A stretch of DNA of 64,000 nucleotides from Cherax quadricarinatus (lineage: Eukaryota > Arthropoda > Malacostraca > Decapoda > Parastacidae), in NCBI RefSeq assembly GCF_038502225.1, contig NC_091303.1:24414385-24478384 (forward strand). The letters run 5' to 3'. Below are positions 54,279-64,000 of this stretch, in pieces. How positions within the stretch are numbered: the stretch's first letter is position 1; every line of letters begins with the position of its first letter. The notes below the pieces were generated by a model that was not told the DNA's origin, did not search any database, and saw nothing but the letters and a program-made list of their open reading frames with translations. Position numbers and translations under genes: made by a program.

Positions 54279-54731
54279 AAGAGCGTTGGTAAAACTATAC
54301 TCTCATACATTCCCCTCTTTGCCTCCAAGGACAAAGTTCTTTGTCTCCACAGACTCCTAAGTGCACCACTCACTCTTTTCCCCTCATCAATTCTATGATT
54401 CACCTCATCTTTCATAGACCCATCCGCTGACACGTCCACTCCCAAATATCTGAATACCTTCACCTCCTCCATACTCTCTCGCTCCAATCTGATATTCAAT
54501 CTTTCATCACCTAATCTTTTTGTTATCCTCATAACCTTACTCTTTCCTGTATTCATCTTTAATTTTCTTCTTTTGCACACCCTACCAAATTCATCCACCA
54601 ATCTCTGCAACCTCTCTTCAGAATCTCCCAAGAGCACAGTGTCATCAGCAAAGAGCAGCTGTGACAACTCCCACTTTGTGTGTGATTCTTTATCTTTTAA
54701 CTCCACACCTCTTGCCAAGACCCTCTTGCCA

Positions 54732-55030
54732 GGCCCGGTGGCCTGGTGGCTAAAGCTCCCGCTTCACACACGGAGGGCCCGGGTTCGATTCCCGGCGGGT
54801 GGAAACATTTCGACACGTTTCCTTACACCTGTTGTCCTGTTCACCTAGCAGCAAATAGGTACCTGGGTGTTAGTCGACTGGTGTGGGTCGCATCCTGGGG
54901 GACAAGATTAAGGACCCCAATGGAAATAAGTTAGACAGTCCTCGATAACGCACTGACTTTCTTGGGTTATCCTGGGTGGCTAACCCTCCGGGGTTAAAAA
55001 TCCGAACGAAATCTTATCTTATCTTATCTT
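54732..55030 (+). mobile_element. tRNA-derived SINE, type S2
   Basis: Complete copy with GCCTGGTGGCTAAAGCTCCC, box B GGTTCGATTCC, the common body and (TCTTA)n tail. It splits the RTE RT frame between the equivalents of GVV and RGVELK. Confidence 0.9.
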
Positions 55031-57109
55031 ACAACCCCATCTATAAATATATTAAACAACCAAGGTGACATCACACATCCTTGTCTAAGGCCTACTTTTA
55101 CTGGGAAAAAAATTCCCTCTTTCCTACATACTCTAACTTGAGCCTCACTATCCTCGTAAAAACTCTTCACTGCTTTCAGTAACCTACCTCCTACACCATA
55201 CACTTGCAACATCTGCCACACTGCCCCCCTATCCACCCTGTCATACGCCTTTTCCAAATCCATAAATGCCACAAAGACCTCTTTAGCTTTATCTAAATAC
55301 TGTTCACTTATATGTTTCACTGTAAACACCTGGTCCACACACCCCGTACCTTTCCTAAAGCCTCCTTGTTCATCTGCTATCCTATTCTCCGTCTTTCTTT
55401 TAATTCTTTCAATAATAACTCGACCATACACTTTACCAGGTATACTCAGCAGACTTATCCCCCTATAATTTTTGCACTCTCTTTTATCCCCTTTGCCTTT
55501 ATACAAAGGAACTATGCATGCTCTCTGCCAATCCCTAGGTACCTTACCCTCTTCCATACATTTATTAAATAATTGCACCAACCACTCCAAAACTATATCC
55601 CCACCTGCTTTTAACATTTCTATCTTTATCCCATCAATCCCGGCTGCCTTACCCCCTTTCATTTTACCTACTGCCTCACGAACTTCCCCCACACTCACAA
55701 CTGGCTCTTCCTCACTCCTACAAGATGTTATTCCTCCTTGTCCTATACACGAAATCACAGCTTCCCTATCTTCATCAACATTTAACAATTCCTCAAAATA
55801 TTCCCTCCATCTTCCCAATACCTCTAACTCTCCATTTAATAACTCTCCTCTCCTATTTTTAACTGACAAATCCATTTGTTCTCTAGGCTTTCTTAACTTG
55901 TTAATCTCACTCCAAAACTTTTTCTTATTTTCAACAAAATTTGTTGATAACATCTCACCCACTCTCTCATTTGCTCTCTTTTTACATTGCTTCACCACTC
56001 TCTTAACCTCTCTCTTTTTCTCCATATACTCTTCCCTCCTTGCATCACTTCTACTTTGTAAAAACTTCTCATATGCTAACTTTTTCTTCCTTACTACTCT
56101 CTTTACATCATCATTCCACCAATCGCTCCTCTTCCCTCCCGCACCCACTTTCCTGTAACCACAAACTTCTGCTGAACACTAACACTACATTTTTAAACCT
56201 ACCCCATACCTCTTCGACCCCATTGCCTATGCTCTCATTAGCCCATCTATCCTCCAATAGCTGTTTATATCTTACCCTAACTGCCTCCTCTTTTAGTTTA
56301 TAAACCTTCACCTCTCTCTTCCCTGATACTTCTATTCTCCTTGTATCCCATCTACCTTTTACTCTCAGTGTAGCTACAACTAGAAAGTGATCTGATATAT
56401 CTGTGGCCCCTCTATAAACATGTACATCCTGAAGTCTACTCAACAGTCTTTTATCTACCAATACATAATCCAACAAACTACTGTCATTTCGCCCTACATC
56501 ATATCTTGTATACTTACTTATCCTCTTTTTCTTAAAATATGTATTACCTATAACTAAACCCCTTTCTATACAAAGTTCAATCAAAGGGCTCCCATTATCA
56601 TTTACACCTGGCACCCCAAACTTACCTACCACACCCTTCTCTAAAAGTTTCTCCTACTTTAGCATTCAGGTCCCCTACCACAATTACTCTCTCACTTGGT
56701 TCAAAGGCTCCTATACATTCACTTAACATCTCCCAAAATCTCTCTCTCTCCTCTGCATTCCTCTCTTCTCCAGGTGCATACACGCTTATTATGACCCACT
56801 TCTCGCATCCAACCTTTACTTTAATCCACATAATTCTTGAATTTACACATTCATATTCTCTTTTCTCCTTCCATAACTGATCATTCAACATTACTGCTAC
56901 CCCTTCCTTTGCTCTAACTCTCTCAGATACTCCAGATTTAATCCCATTTATTTCCCCCCACTGAAACTCCCCTACCCCCTTCAGCTTTGTTTCGCTTAGG
57001 GCCAGGACATCCAACTTCTTTTCATTCATAACATCAGCAATCATCTGTTTCTTGTCATCTGCACTACATCCACGCACATTCAAGCATCCCAGTTTTATAA
57101 AGTTTTTCT

Positions 57110-57497
57110 TCTCTTTTTTAGTAAATGTCTACAGGAGAAGGGGTTACTAGCTCCCGGCATTTTAGTCGCCTCATACGACACGCATGGCTTACAGAGGAAA
57201 GATTCTTTTCCACTTCCCCATGGACAATAGAAGAAATAAAGAAGAACAAGAGCTATTTAGAAAAAGGAGAAAAACCTAGATGTATGTATATATATATATG
57301 CATGTGCGTGTCTGTGAAGTGTGACCAAAGTGTAAGTAGGAGTAGCAAGATATCCCTGTTATCTAGCGTGTTTATGAGACAGAAAAAGAAAACAGCAATC
57401 CTACCATCATGCAAAACAGTTACAGGTTTCTGTTTCACAGTCATCTGGCAGGACGGTAGTACTTCCCTGGGTGGTTGCTGTCTACCAACCTACTACC
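57110..57497 (-). promoter_or_regulatory. RTE 5' leader (donor of the non-autonomous elements)
   Basis: Minus strand, starting GGTAGTAGGTTGGTAGACAG. Almost 390 bp upstream of the endonuclease ORF. The same segment forms the body of the short elements at 5120-5578 and 25917-26388, so it probably contains the internal promoter (inference). Confidence 0.6.
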
Positions 57498-58128
57498 AGG
57501 TGTATATAATCATGTATCTCTCCCTCCTGCGTTCCAGGGAATACAGGTTTAGGAACCTCAAGCGCTCCCAGTAATTGAGGTGTTTTATCTCCATTATGCG
57601 CGCCATGAAAGTTCTCTGTACATTTTCTAGGTCGGCAATTTCACCTGCCTTGAAAGGTGCTGTTAGTGTGCAGCAATATTCCAGCCTAGATAGAACAAGT
57701 GACCTGAAGAGTGTCATCATGGGTTTGGCCTCCCTAGTTTTGAAGGTTCTCATTATCCATCCTGTCATTTTTCTAGCAGATGCGATTGATACAATGTTAT
57801 GGTCCTTGAAGGTGAGATCCTCCGACATGATCACTCCCAGGTCTTTGACGTTGGTGTTTCGCTCTATTTTGTGGCCAGAATTTGTTTTGTACTGTGATGA
57901 AGATTTAATTTCCTCATGTTTACCATATCTGAGTAATTGAAATTTCTCATCGTTGAACTTCATATTGTTTTCTGCAGCCCACTGAAAGATTTGGTTGATG
58001 TCCGCCTGGAGCCTTGCAGTGTCTGCAATGGAAGACACTGTCATGCAGATTCGGGTGTCATCTGCAAAGGAAGACACGGTGCTGTGGCTGACATCCTTGT
58101 CTATGTCGGATATGAGGATGAGGAACAA
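57493..58128 (-). CDS. Family D reverse transcriptase, 211-codon open segment
   Basis: Open frame with SSFADDTRICMTVSSIADTA (catalytic FADD box), WAAENNMKFNDEKFQLLRYG, SARKMTGWIMRTFKTREAKP and YCCTLTAPFKAGEIADLENVQ. It continues into the C-terminal piece at 53160-53527 once the RTE is removed. Upstream RT and endonuclease are absent (5' truncation). Confidence 0.82.
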   Translation of the reverse strand: MFLILISDIDKDVSHSTVSSFADDTRICMTVSSIADTARLQADINQIFQWAAENNMKFNDEKFQLLRYGKHEEIKSSSQYKTNSGHKIERNTNVKDLGVIMSEDLTFKDHNIVSIASARKMTGWIMRTFKTREAKPMMTLFRSLVLSRLEYCCTLTAPFKAGEIADLENVQRTFMARIMEIKHLNYWERLRFLNLYSLERRRERYMIIYTW

Positions 58129-59323
58129 GATGACGAGTACTGTCCTTGTGGAACAGAGTCGTATCGGAGTTTACTCGACGACTATATGTTAGTGAGGAAA
58201 TTATAGATCCATCGACCGACTTTTCCTGTTATTCCTATAGCACGCCATATTTAGCACCATATTTACTACCAGTCAATTTTACTTTTGTACATTAAACATT
58301 ATTTTATACTTCCCATAACATTTTGTTGCCAAATTATCAAGTTTGTATATTCAACTCCAACCTTTATATTATCCTTTGTACCTGTGTACCTGTCTACCAT
58401 CTTACTATCATATTATAACCAAGACATTACCATTGTTATTTTTTACTATTATTCTTTTGGTACTTTAATTGTGAATTTTATTTTGTCAATTTAAATCTAG
58501 TTATACTCTTGATCTTGTCAACAACCTATACCAGACTCTAGTGCAATTGCAAGTACCATTTCAATTTGTATTTTTATATTATAAGTTTATATTATAATTC
58601 CTACTCTAAGATTGTTTTCATATCTTAGTGACTATATTGTGTGTGCAATTAGTGTATATTTCAATTATATTATTGTTCAAGGCCCTTAACTATCTTTTGC
58701 TAACTAGTACCAACTACCTCATATATCTTTTTTTTTTTTCTACTTTTTTTATTCTTTTGCTACCTTACCTTGTATATTTTATCTTGTCAATTTAAATCTA
58801 GTTATACTCTAATTCTTGTAAACAACTTATATAACACCTTAGTGCAATTACAATTGAGAGTCTTGTGCCTTTTTTATATTATTAGATTAAACTCAGTTGT
58901 ACTATAGTCAATACCAAATTCATTATATTAGACCATATTGCAATTACTAGTGAGAGACTGGTGCTATTTTTAATTTGTATTTTTATATTATTAGATTAAA
59001 TCTAGTTGTACTATAGCTCATTCTAGCTCAAAACAGACTCCACAAAAGTCATTATATTAGACCTTAGTGCAATTACAAGTGAGAGTCTTGTTCTATTTTA
59101 AATTTGTATTTTTATATTACTAGTTTATACCTAGTTGTACTTTAGTTCATTCCAGCACAACACATAGACAACATCAACTTCATTATGTGTAGTAGTGACT
59201 ATACTCTATATGACCAAAATACTCTAGCTATATACTTATCCAAGCTTCCCACCACTACAGATATCAGTACTAGAACTCAACACATAACTCAGGATATAAA
59301 TAACCATAATTTAAACCTAGAAG

Positions 59324-60700
59324 ATGATTGATCACGTTGACCCTGATCTAAACCTCCATAATCTGACACCCAATCAAAACCTATTGGAAAGTAACTGCCT
59401 TTATTACACAGCATCACAAGCCAGCACTATCCTAAACAATGCTAAAAGCCTATCAGTACTTAACTACAACATCAGGTCCTTAAGCAAACACTATGATGAC
59501 CTCCTGGCACTCCTTGAATCACTAAAGACACCCTTCTCCTACATTATTCTTACTGAGACCTGGCTTAAGCAGGACACAATAGATATCTACCCTCTACCAG
59601 GATACACAGCAATTCACAACTGCAGACCAAACCAAGTTGGGGGTGGTATTGCAATCTATTACTCTAACCAGTTATCTTGTATTAGCACCACTTGCTTTAG
59701 TGATGAATATGGGGAATACATTTTTGCTAATTTTACTGTAAAAACCTTAAGACGCCTATAACAATCGGTGCCATTTACCGGATACCTCACACAAACATCC
59801 CAAATTTCAGTGAGAAATTAAAGTTACTAATAACAAACAGACAAATGAATAAGCACCACCTTCTCTTAGCTGGAGACTTCAACATCAACCTTGGCTTACT
59901 AGATGATCAGCCTGTAACTGATTTCATCAACAATATGAACAACTTGTAATAAAGTTGGTAGAATTACCGACGCTTGATAAAGCTCCTGGAGAGCGAAACG
60001 TTGCCACAATAAATGTCACATTAGTTGCACTTGTGTCCTTTTACTTTACAATATGAACAACACACTTCTCATACCAACAATAACTAAGCCAATCAGGCTC
60101 ACTGAGACAAGTGCAGCCATAATAGACCACATATGGACCAATATACTAGCCCCCCTTAAATCAGGGATAATCACAGATAGCACTACAGACCATTACCCTA
60201 CCTTCCTCCTGACAAACATTAATAAACCACCACTTGAATACAACAAAGTCTCATTTAGACTCCATGACGAGGCCTCAATAAGGAAGTTCACAACTGACCT
60301 AGAGATTGTTGACTGGCCTACAGAATTCTCTAAGGCCAATGGTATTGATGACTGGACAGACATTTTTCTTAACAAATTACTTAGATTATACGACAAACAT
60401 TGTCCTATAAAAACGAAACAGATCACAAACAAACGGCTTGGTTGCCCATGGCTAACCAGCACCATTCTGAAATCCATTGACAAGAAACACCAATATGAAA
60501 AGCAATATAGACAGGGCTTAATACACAAAGATATTCTTAAACACTATTCATCAGTTCTCACCAAAGTAATAAAGAAAGCCAAACAACTATACTACTCCAG
60601 TAGATTCACAGACACTAGAGGAGATATAAAAAAGACCTGGAAAACACTCTCTCAGATTCTAGGGACCCACAAACTGAAAAAAACTAGATTATTGTCCTAA
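59324..60700 (+). pseudogene. Family B endonuclease, frameshifted and interrupted
   Basis: Frame 59324-59761 ([58 protein letters not shown]) breaks by one base near 59750. [11 protein letters not shown] follows at about 59850, then the 104-bp insert (59944-60047), then frame 60053-60700 ([23 protein letters not shown], linker). Confidence 0.82.
59944..60047 (+). mobile_element. 104-bp Penelope/retrozyme-like insertion, 14-bp TSD, hammerhead-like motif
   Basis: ACAATATGAACAAC at 59930-59943 and 60048-60061. Inside: a small hairpin GGTAGAATTACC, then TTGATAA, stem GCTC/GAGC with CTGGA loop, GAAAC, and ACAATAAATGTCAC. Core spacing equals that of the copies at 1.1 and 44.3 kb. Confidence 0.65.
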
Positions 60701-60829
60701 CTAAACCTAATGAAACACCACTAAATCCCACTGACACAGCTAACAAGATAAACGACTTCTTCTCAACCATAGGATCTAATCTCGCCAATAAAATCCCACA
60801 TACTAATGCCCATGCCGGGGACTACCTAG

Positions 60830-62348
60830 ATGGGAATTTCCCAAATTCCTTCTATCTTGCACCAACTGAGCCCTCGGAAGTCTAATGTCCCACCATTACT
60901 GTACAAGCGAGCGGCCCATATCCTTTTGCATGCTATTTCATTACTTTTTAACAAGTCACTAGAAACTAGCACCTTCCCGAAACTACTCAAGATGGCAAGG
61001 GTTACACCAATACATAAAGGTGGTGACCCTACAGACTTAAACAACTATAGGCCAATATCAAACTTACCATTGCTATCCAAAATCTTTGAGAAACTTGTGC
61101 ACAGGAGACTATATTCATTTATAACAACACAAAACATACTCAACCCCTGCCAATTTGGATTTAGGAAAAATAAAAGCACTAATGATGCAATCATAAAAAT
61201 GCTAGATCTGCTTTACACAGCAATCGAAAATAAGGAATATCCACTAGGAATTTTTATTGACCTAAGAAAAGCTTTTGACACAGTAGACCACGACATCCTA
61301 CTCCACAAACTTGACCATTACGGTATAAGAGGCCATGCGCTTGCTTATTTCAAATCTTACCTTACTAATAGGTATCAGTATGTTACCATTAAAGACACAG
61401 CATCAACAACACGGCCACTTGATACTGGAGTTCCGCAGGGAAGTGTCCTTGGTCTCCTGCTCTTCCTCATATACATCAATGATCTTCCAAACGTATCCCA
61501 ACACCTGAAACCCATTCTCTTTGCTGACGACACGACTTTAGTCATCTCTCACCCTAATCTTGCCACCCTCAACACCATTGTTAACGAGGAGCTGATCAAA
61601 ATATTGACTTGGATGACAGCCAATAAACTTACGCTTAACACTGACAAAACCTACTATATTATGTTTGGTAGCAGAGTAGGAGATGCACAAATTAACATTA
61701 ACATCGACAACACTCTAATTACCAGACATAATGAGGGCAAATTCCTAGGCCTATACCTTGACAACAACCTGAATTTCAGCACCCATATCCAACACATAAC
61801 CAAAAAAGTATCCAAAACAGTTGGGATCCTCTCCAAGATACGATACTACATGCCGCAAAATGCCCTTCTCACACTATACCACTCATTTATCCATACCTCA
61901 CCTATGCTATTTGTGCTTGGGGATCAACTGCAGCAACACACCTAAAGCCAATTATAACACAACAAAAAGCTGCAGTAAGAATAATCACTAAATCTCATCC
62001 CTGGCAACACACCCCCCCACTCTTCATAGATCTAAGCTTACTCCCTGTTCAGTACATCCACACTTACTACTGTGCAATCTACATCTACTGGATCTTAAAC
62101 TCCAATATCAACCTTGACCTAAAATGCTTTCTTGATAGTTGTGACAGAACCCACAGGCATAACACCAGACACAAATATCTCTACAACATTCCCCTTGTCC
62201 GACTAAACCTTTACAAAAATTCAATGTATGTCAAAGGCCCTAAAATCTGGAACACCCTACCTGAGAACTCTAGAACTGCAGACACATTCATCACCTTCAA
62301 AACTACCATTAGAAAACATCTTATCTCCCTGATAAACCCCATCAACTA
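60830..62348 (+). pseudogene. Family B reverse transcriptase, broken copy
   Basis: A long frame 60830-61945 with [67 protein letters not shown] and LFADDTTLVI, then [11 protein letters not shown] frameshift near 61890 moves the C-terminus ([12 protein letters not shown] equivalents) to another frame, ending at TAA near 62348. Confidence 0.83.
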
Positions 62349-62822
62349 ACTACACGAATACCACCTGGTGGTTCACACTTACACTCACTCACCCATTTGA
62401 CCATAAACAGAAATATTAATCTCAATCTTAAAATAATGAATCCTATGATACTCCAATACTGAAACTATGTACTGTGCCAAAACAAAAGCATTCACATTGC
62501 TAAACTCACAAACTAGTATTTAGTCACTTAGCCATAATACCAACTTACCTCATAATTTGTAATATTTTAAAATAAAGAATTAAACTAAGTCTGCCCGAAA
62601 TGCTATTTGTTCATGACTGTAACCATGTATAGGAGTGAAGCTGATTCATTACCTCTGTAACTTGCCATGATTAGTGACCAGATCTACCTGGAGTTCATTA
62701 CCTTTGTAACTAGTTCAGCTATCATAACTTTGGGGTCCAGTCACTGGACCCATTATGTACCTTTGTAATCTTTTGACTACCGCCCACAGGATGGGTATGG
62801 GGTGCATAAAGATATTAAACTA

Positions 62823-62930
<108 letters not shown>

Positions 62931-63210
62931 ACTCAACAATCAATATTTGCACCAATAACTCATTACAGTTGTGACCGGGTGTGGAAGTGTGAATTGCTCA
63001 TTACTCTATAATTTGTTCATGATTGTAGCCAAAGTATAAACGTAAGTAACCATTCTACAGAATTCATTACCTTTGTAACTTGTGAGCTCATTACCTTTGT
63101 ACCTAGTTCAGCTATCAAAACTTTGGGGGCCCAGTCCCTGGACCCATTACGTACCTCTGTAATCTGTAAATACCTTTGTAACTTGTCATGATTGTGACCA
63201 GACTTACCTG

Positions 63211-63303
63211 GAGTTCATTACCTTTGTAAATTGTGAGTTCATTACCTTTGTAAATTGTGAGTTCATTACCTTTGTAAATTGTGAGTTCATTACCTCTGTA
63301 ACT
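63211..63303. repeat. 24-bp minisatellite, about four copies
   Basis: GAGTTCATTACCTTTGTAAA(TTGT) at 63211, 63235, 63259 and 63283. Single degenerate copies of the same word occur in the flanking blocks (62675-62710, 63059-63110). Confidence 0.9.
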
Positions 63304-63557
63304 TGCTCAGCTATCAAAACTTTGGAGTCCAGTCCCTGGACCAATTATGTACCTCTGTAATCTTTTGACTACCGCCCACAGGATGGGTATGGGGTGCATA
63401 ATAAACATATTAAACTAACTAACGAAATGCCTAGCCATGCTAGGCGTTCTAGTGGTACACTCTGTAATCATTATTTAACTACGTGTAAACCACACAACAA
63501 CCAAATTCTGTAAATTCAACATTGTAATCTTTATAGAGAATAAACTTTGAATTTGAG

Positions 63558-64000
63558 TATAGGTGTGAGAGAAGAGTCACCACCATCACCACATAAAAAC
63601 CCAGACAGTTACTCAAAGATCTCAAGAGATCAGTGTAAAGCTCATACGACTAATGTTGGAGTGTACTATTGTAAAGAAGTGTCTAAGGTAAGAACCTCTA
63701 AGCAGAACCTCAGAGGCACTCATGCCAGAATATGCGTGTTCTGCGAAGGCGAACACGCTAGCACGAGTTGCTCAGAGTATATAACACTGAGCAGTAGGCA
63801 ACAGAGACTAAGGGAGTTGAGACTCTGCTTCAAGTGTTGTGGGGAACACTTTGCGAGAGACTGTGGCACCCAGCTCAGTGAGTGTCGAGTCTGTTGCAAA
63901 GGTAAGCACCATACTGCACTATGTCCCAATAATTTAAGGGAACCCCAGGTTAGCAGTGATATCTCTCAGGTAGAGATAGTGAGTCTGAGCCTGAAATGGT
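63558..64000 (+). CDS. BEL/Pao gag C-terminal part with zinc knuckles (continues beyond window)
   Basis: Open frame from the family B 3' end to the window edge. Contains NLRGTHARICVFCEGEHAST, SSRQQRLRELRLCFKCCGEHFARDC and CRVCCKGKHHTALC, the Cys/His-rich end of Pao-type gag that precedes the protease. The first full knuckle is C-x2-C-x3-H-x4-C, one residue shorter than CCHC; the second is a normal C-x2-C-x4-H-x4-C. It belongs with gag at 51140-52300; about 11.3 kb of inserted DNA separates the halves. Confidence 0.85.

Larger units (their letters stand above)
53790..57083 (-). pseudogene. RTE endonuclease-reverse transcriptase, few frame breaks
   Basis: Endonuclease 57083-56622 (MNVRGCSADD, LALSETKLKGVGEFQW, ISVYAPGEER, VVGDLNAKV) and 56632-56111 (LDYVLVDKRL, DISDHFLVVATL). 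RT 56148-55024 (GGKAAGIDGIKIEM, KGKGDKRECKNYRGISLL, FMDLEKAYDRVDR, KVGLRQGCVMSPWLFNIF) continues after the SINE at 54718-54275 ([22 protein letters not shown]) and after the 80-bp insert at 54233-53790 ([36 protein letters not shown]). Only about two frameshifts plus the two insertions separate it from an intact reading frame. Residues match the copy at 34976-37957 throughout. Confidence 0.87.
53536..57497 (-). mobile_element. RTE-like LINE, full length, 3.96 kb, 8-bp TSD
   Basis: Flanked by AGGTGTAT (53528-53535 and 57498-57505). Minus-strand order: 5' leader (57497 to about 57110), endonuclease, RT, C-terminal domain and a 3' end in (ATAA)n rather than poly-A. An S2 SINE (54732-55030) and an 80-bp element (54199-54278) are inserted. 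It is the best reference copy for the window's RTE family. Confidence 0.92.
53130..58240 (-). mobile_element. Family D LINE, 3' half, split by a full-length RTE
   Basis: Minus strand: 58240-57506 (RT: LFLILISDIDKDV, FADDTRICM, NVKDLGVIMSEDLTFKDHN, LYSLERRRERYMIIYTW) continues at 53527-53130 (KILEGLVPNLHTKITHYESK, SVPDQPGCGSYVGLRAASSN, 3' end CAGGTAAACTCCAGG). The family B spacer rejoins across it (53129 to 58241). Confidence 0.88.

Noticed and set aside
54732..54800. Possible functional tRNA gene (box A and box B well conserved)
   Set aside because: The same head occurs at 19843 and 52118 followed by the same non-tRNA body and (TCTTA)n tail. The anticodon arm does not fold cleanly. It is a SINE head.
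55472..56158. 228-codon plus-strand Ser/Pro/Leu-rich ORF
   Set aside because: Antisense shadow of the RTE reverse transcriptase.

Overview
This is eukaryotic nuclear DNA: spliced exons with GT-AG introns are set in a dense, nested bed of transposable elements. The host-gene families, the transposon mix (RTE-like and CR1/Jockey-like LINEs, Penelope-like, BEL/Pao, Tigger/pogo, piggyBac-like, several SINEs) and repeats I associate with decapod genomes suggest an arthropod, most likely a decapod crustacean. The species cannot be determined from the sequence alone.

Two host genes are recognisable, both partial and lying tail to tail. (1) Plus strand, 676-29347: the last eight coding exons of a testin (Tes)-like PET-LIM protein. 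It has a Cys-rich N-terminal segment, a PET domain, a very long Gly/Pro/Gln-rich linker and three LIM domains. Reading phases match at all seven exon junctions and give 841 residues plus a stop; the first exon or exons lie upstream of the window. (2) Minus strand, 44574-42683: the last three coding exons of a transferrin-superfamily protein, also phase-consistent. Its upstream exons lie beyond the right edge or were lost behind the transposon stack.

Layout. 1-30 kb is Tes exons with introns full of insertions: an RTE LINE split by a Tigger element; a Penelope-like remnant at 7.65-8.6 kb; a CR1/Jockey-like LINE (family B) at 11.2-16.5 kb; a four-level nest at 16.9-18.7 kb; a family C LINE at 22.1-24.65 kb; and a piggyBac-like MITE at 27.2-28.3 kb. 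30.5-42 kb is mostly one CR1-like LINE (family E, with a 2A-like motif) split by an RTE LINE and an internally deleted Tigger. 42-44.6 kb holds the transferrin 3' exons. 44.6-64 kb is a stack of retrotransposons inserted into one another up to six or seven deep. Its outer layers are a family D LINE, a family B LINE and a BEL/Pao element whose gag begins at 51.1 kb and resumes at 63.56 kb.

Most interesting signals: short insertions (80-177 bp) with 12-18 bp target-site duplications, two of which carry hammerhead-ribozyme-like cores (retrozyme / Penelope-like); a non-autonomous element made of the RTE 5' leader fused to its 3' tail; SINEs sharing a tRNA-like head but with different tails; an intact transposase ORF that lost only its catalytic core; and a 58-bp exon fragment of Tes repeated in the next intron. 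All family names come from reading motifs by eye; no database search was possible.
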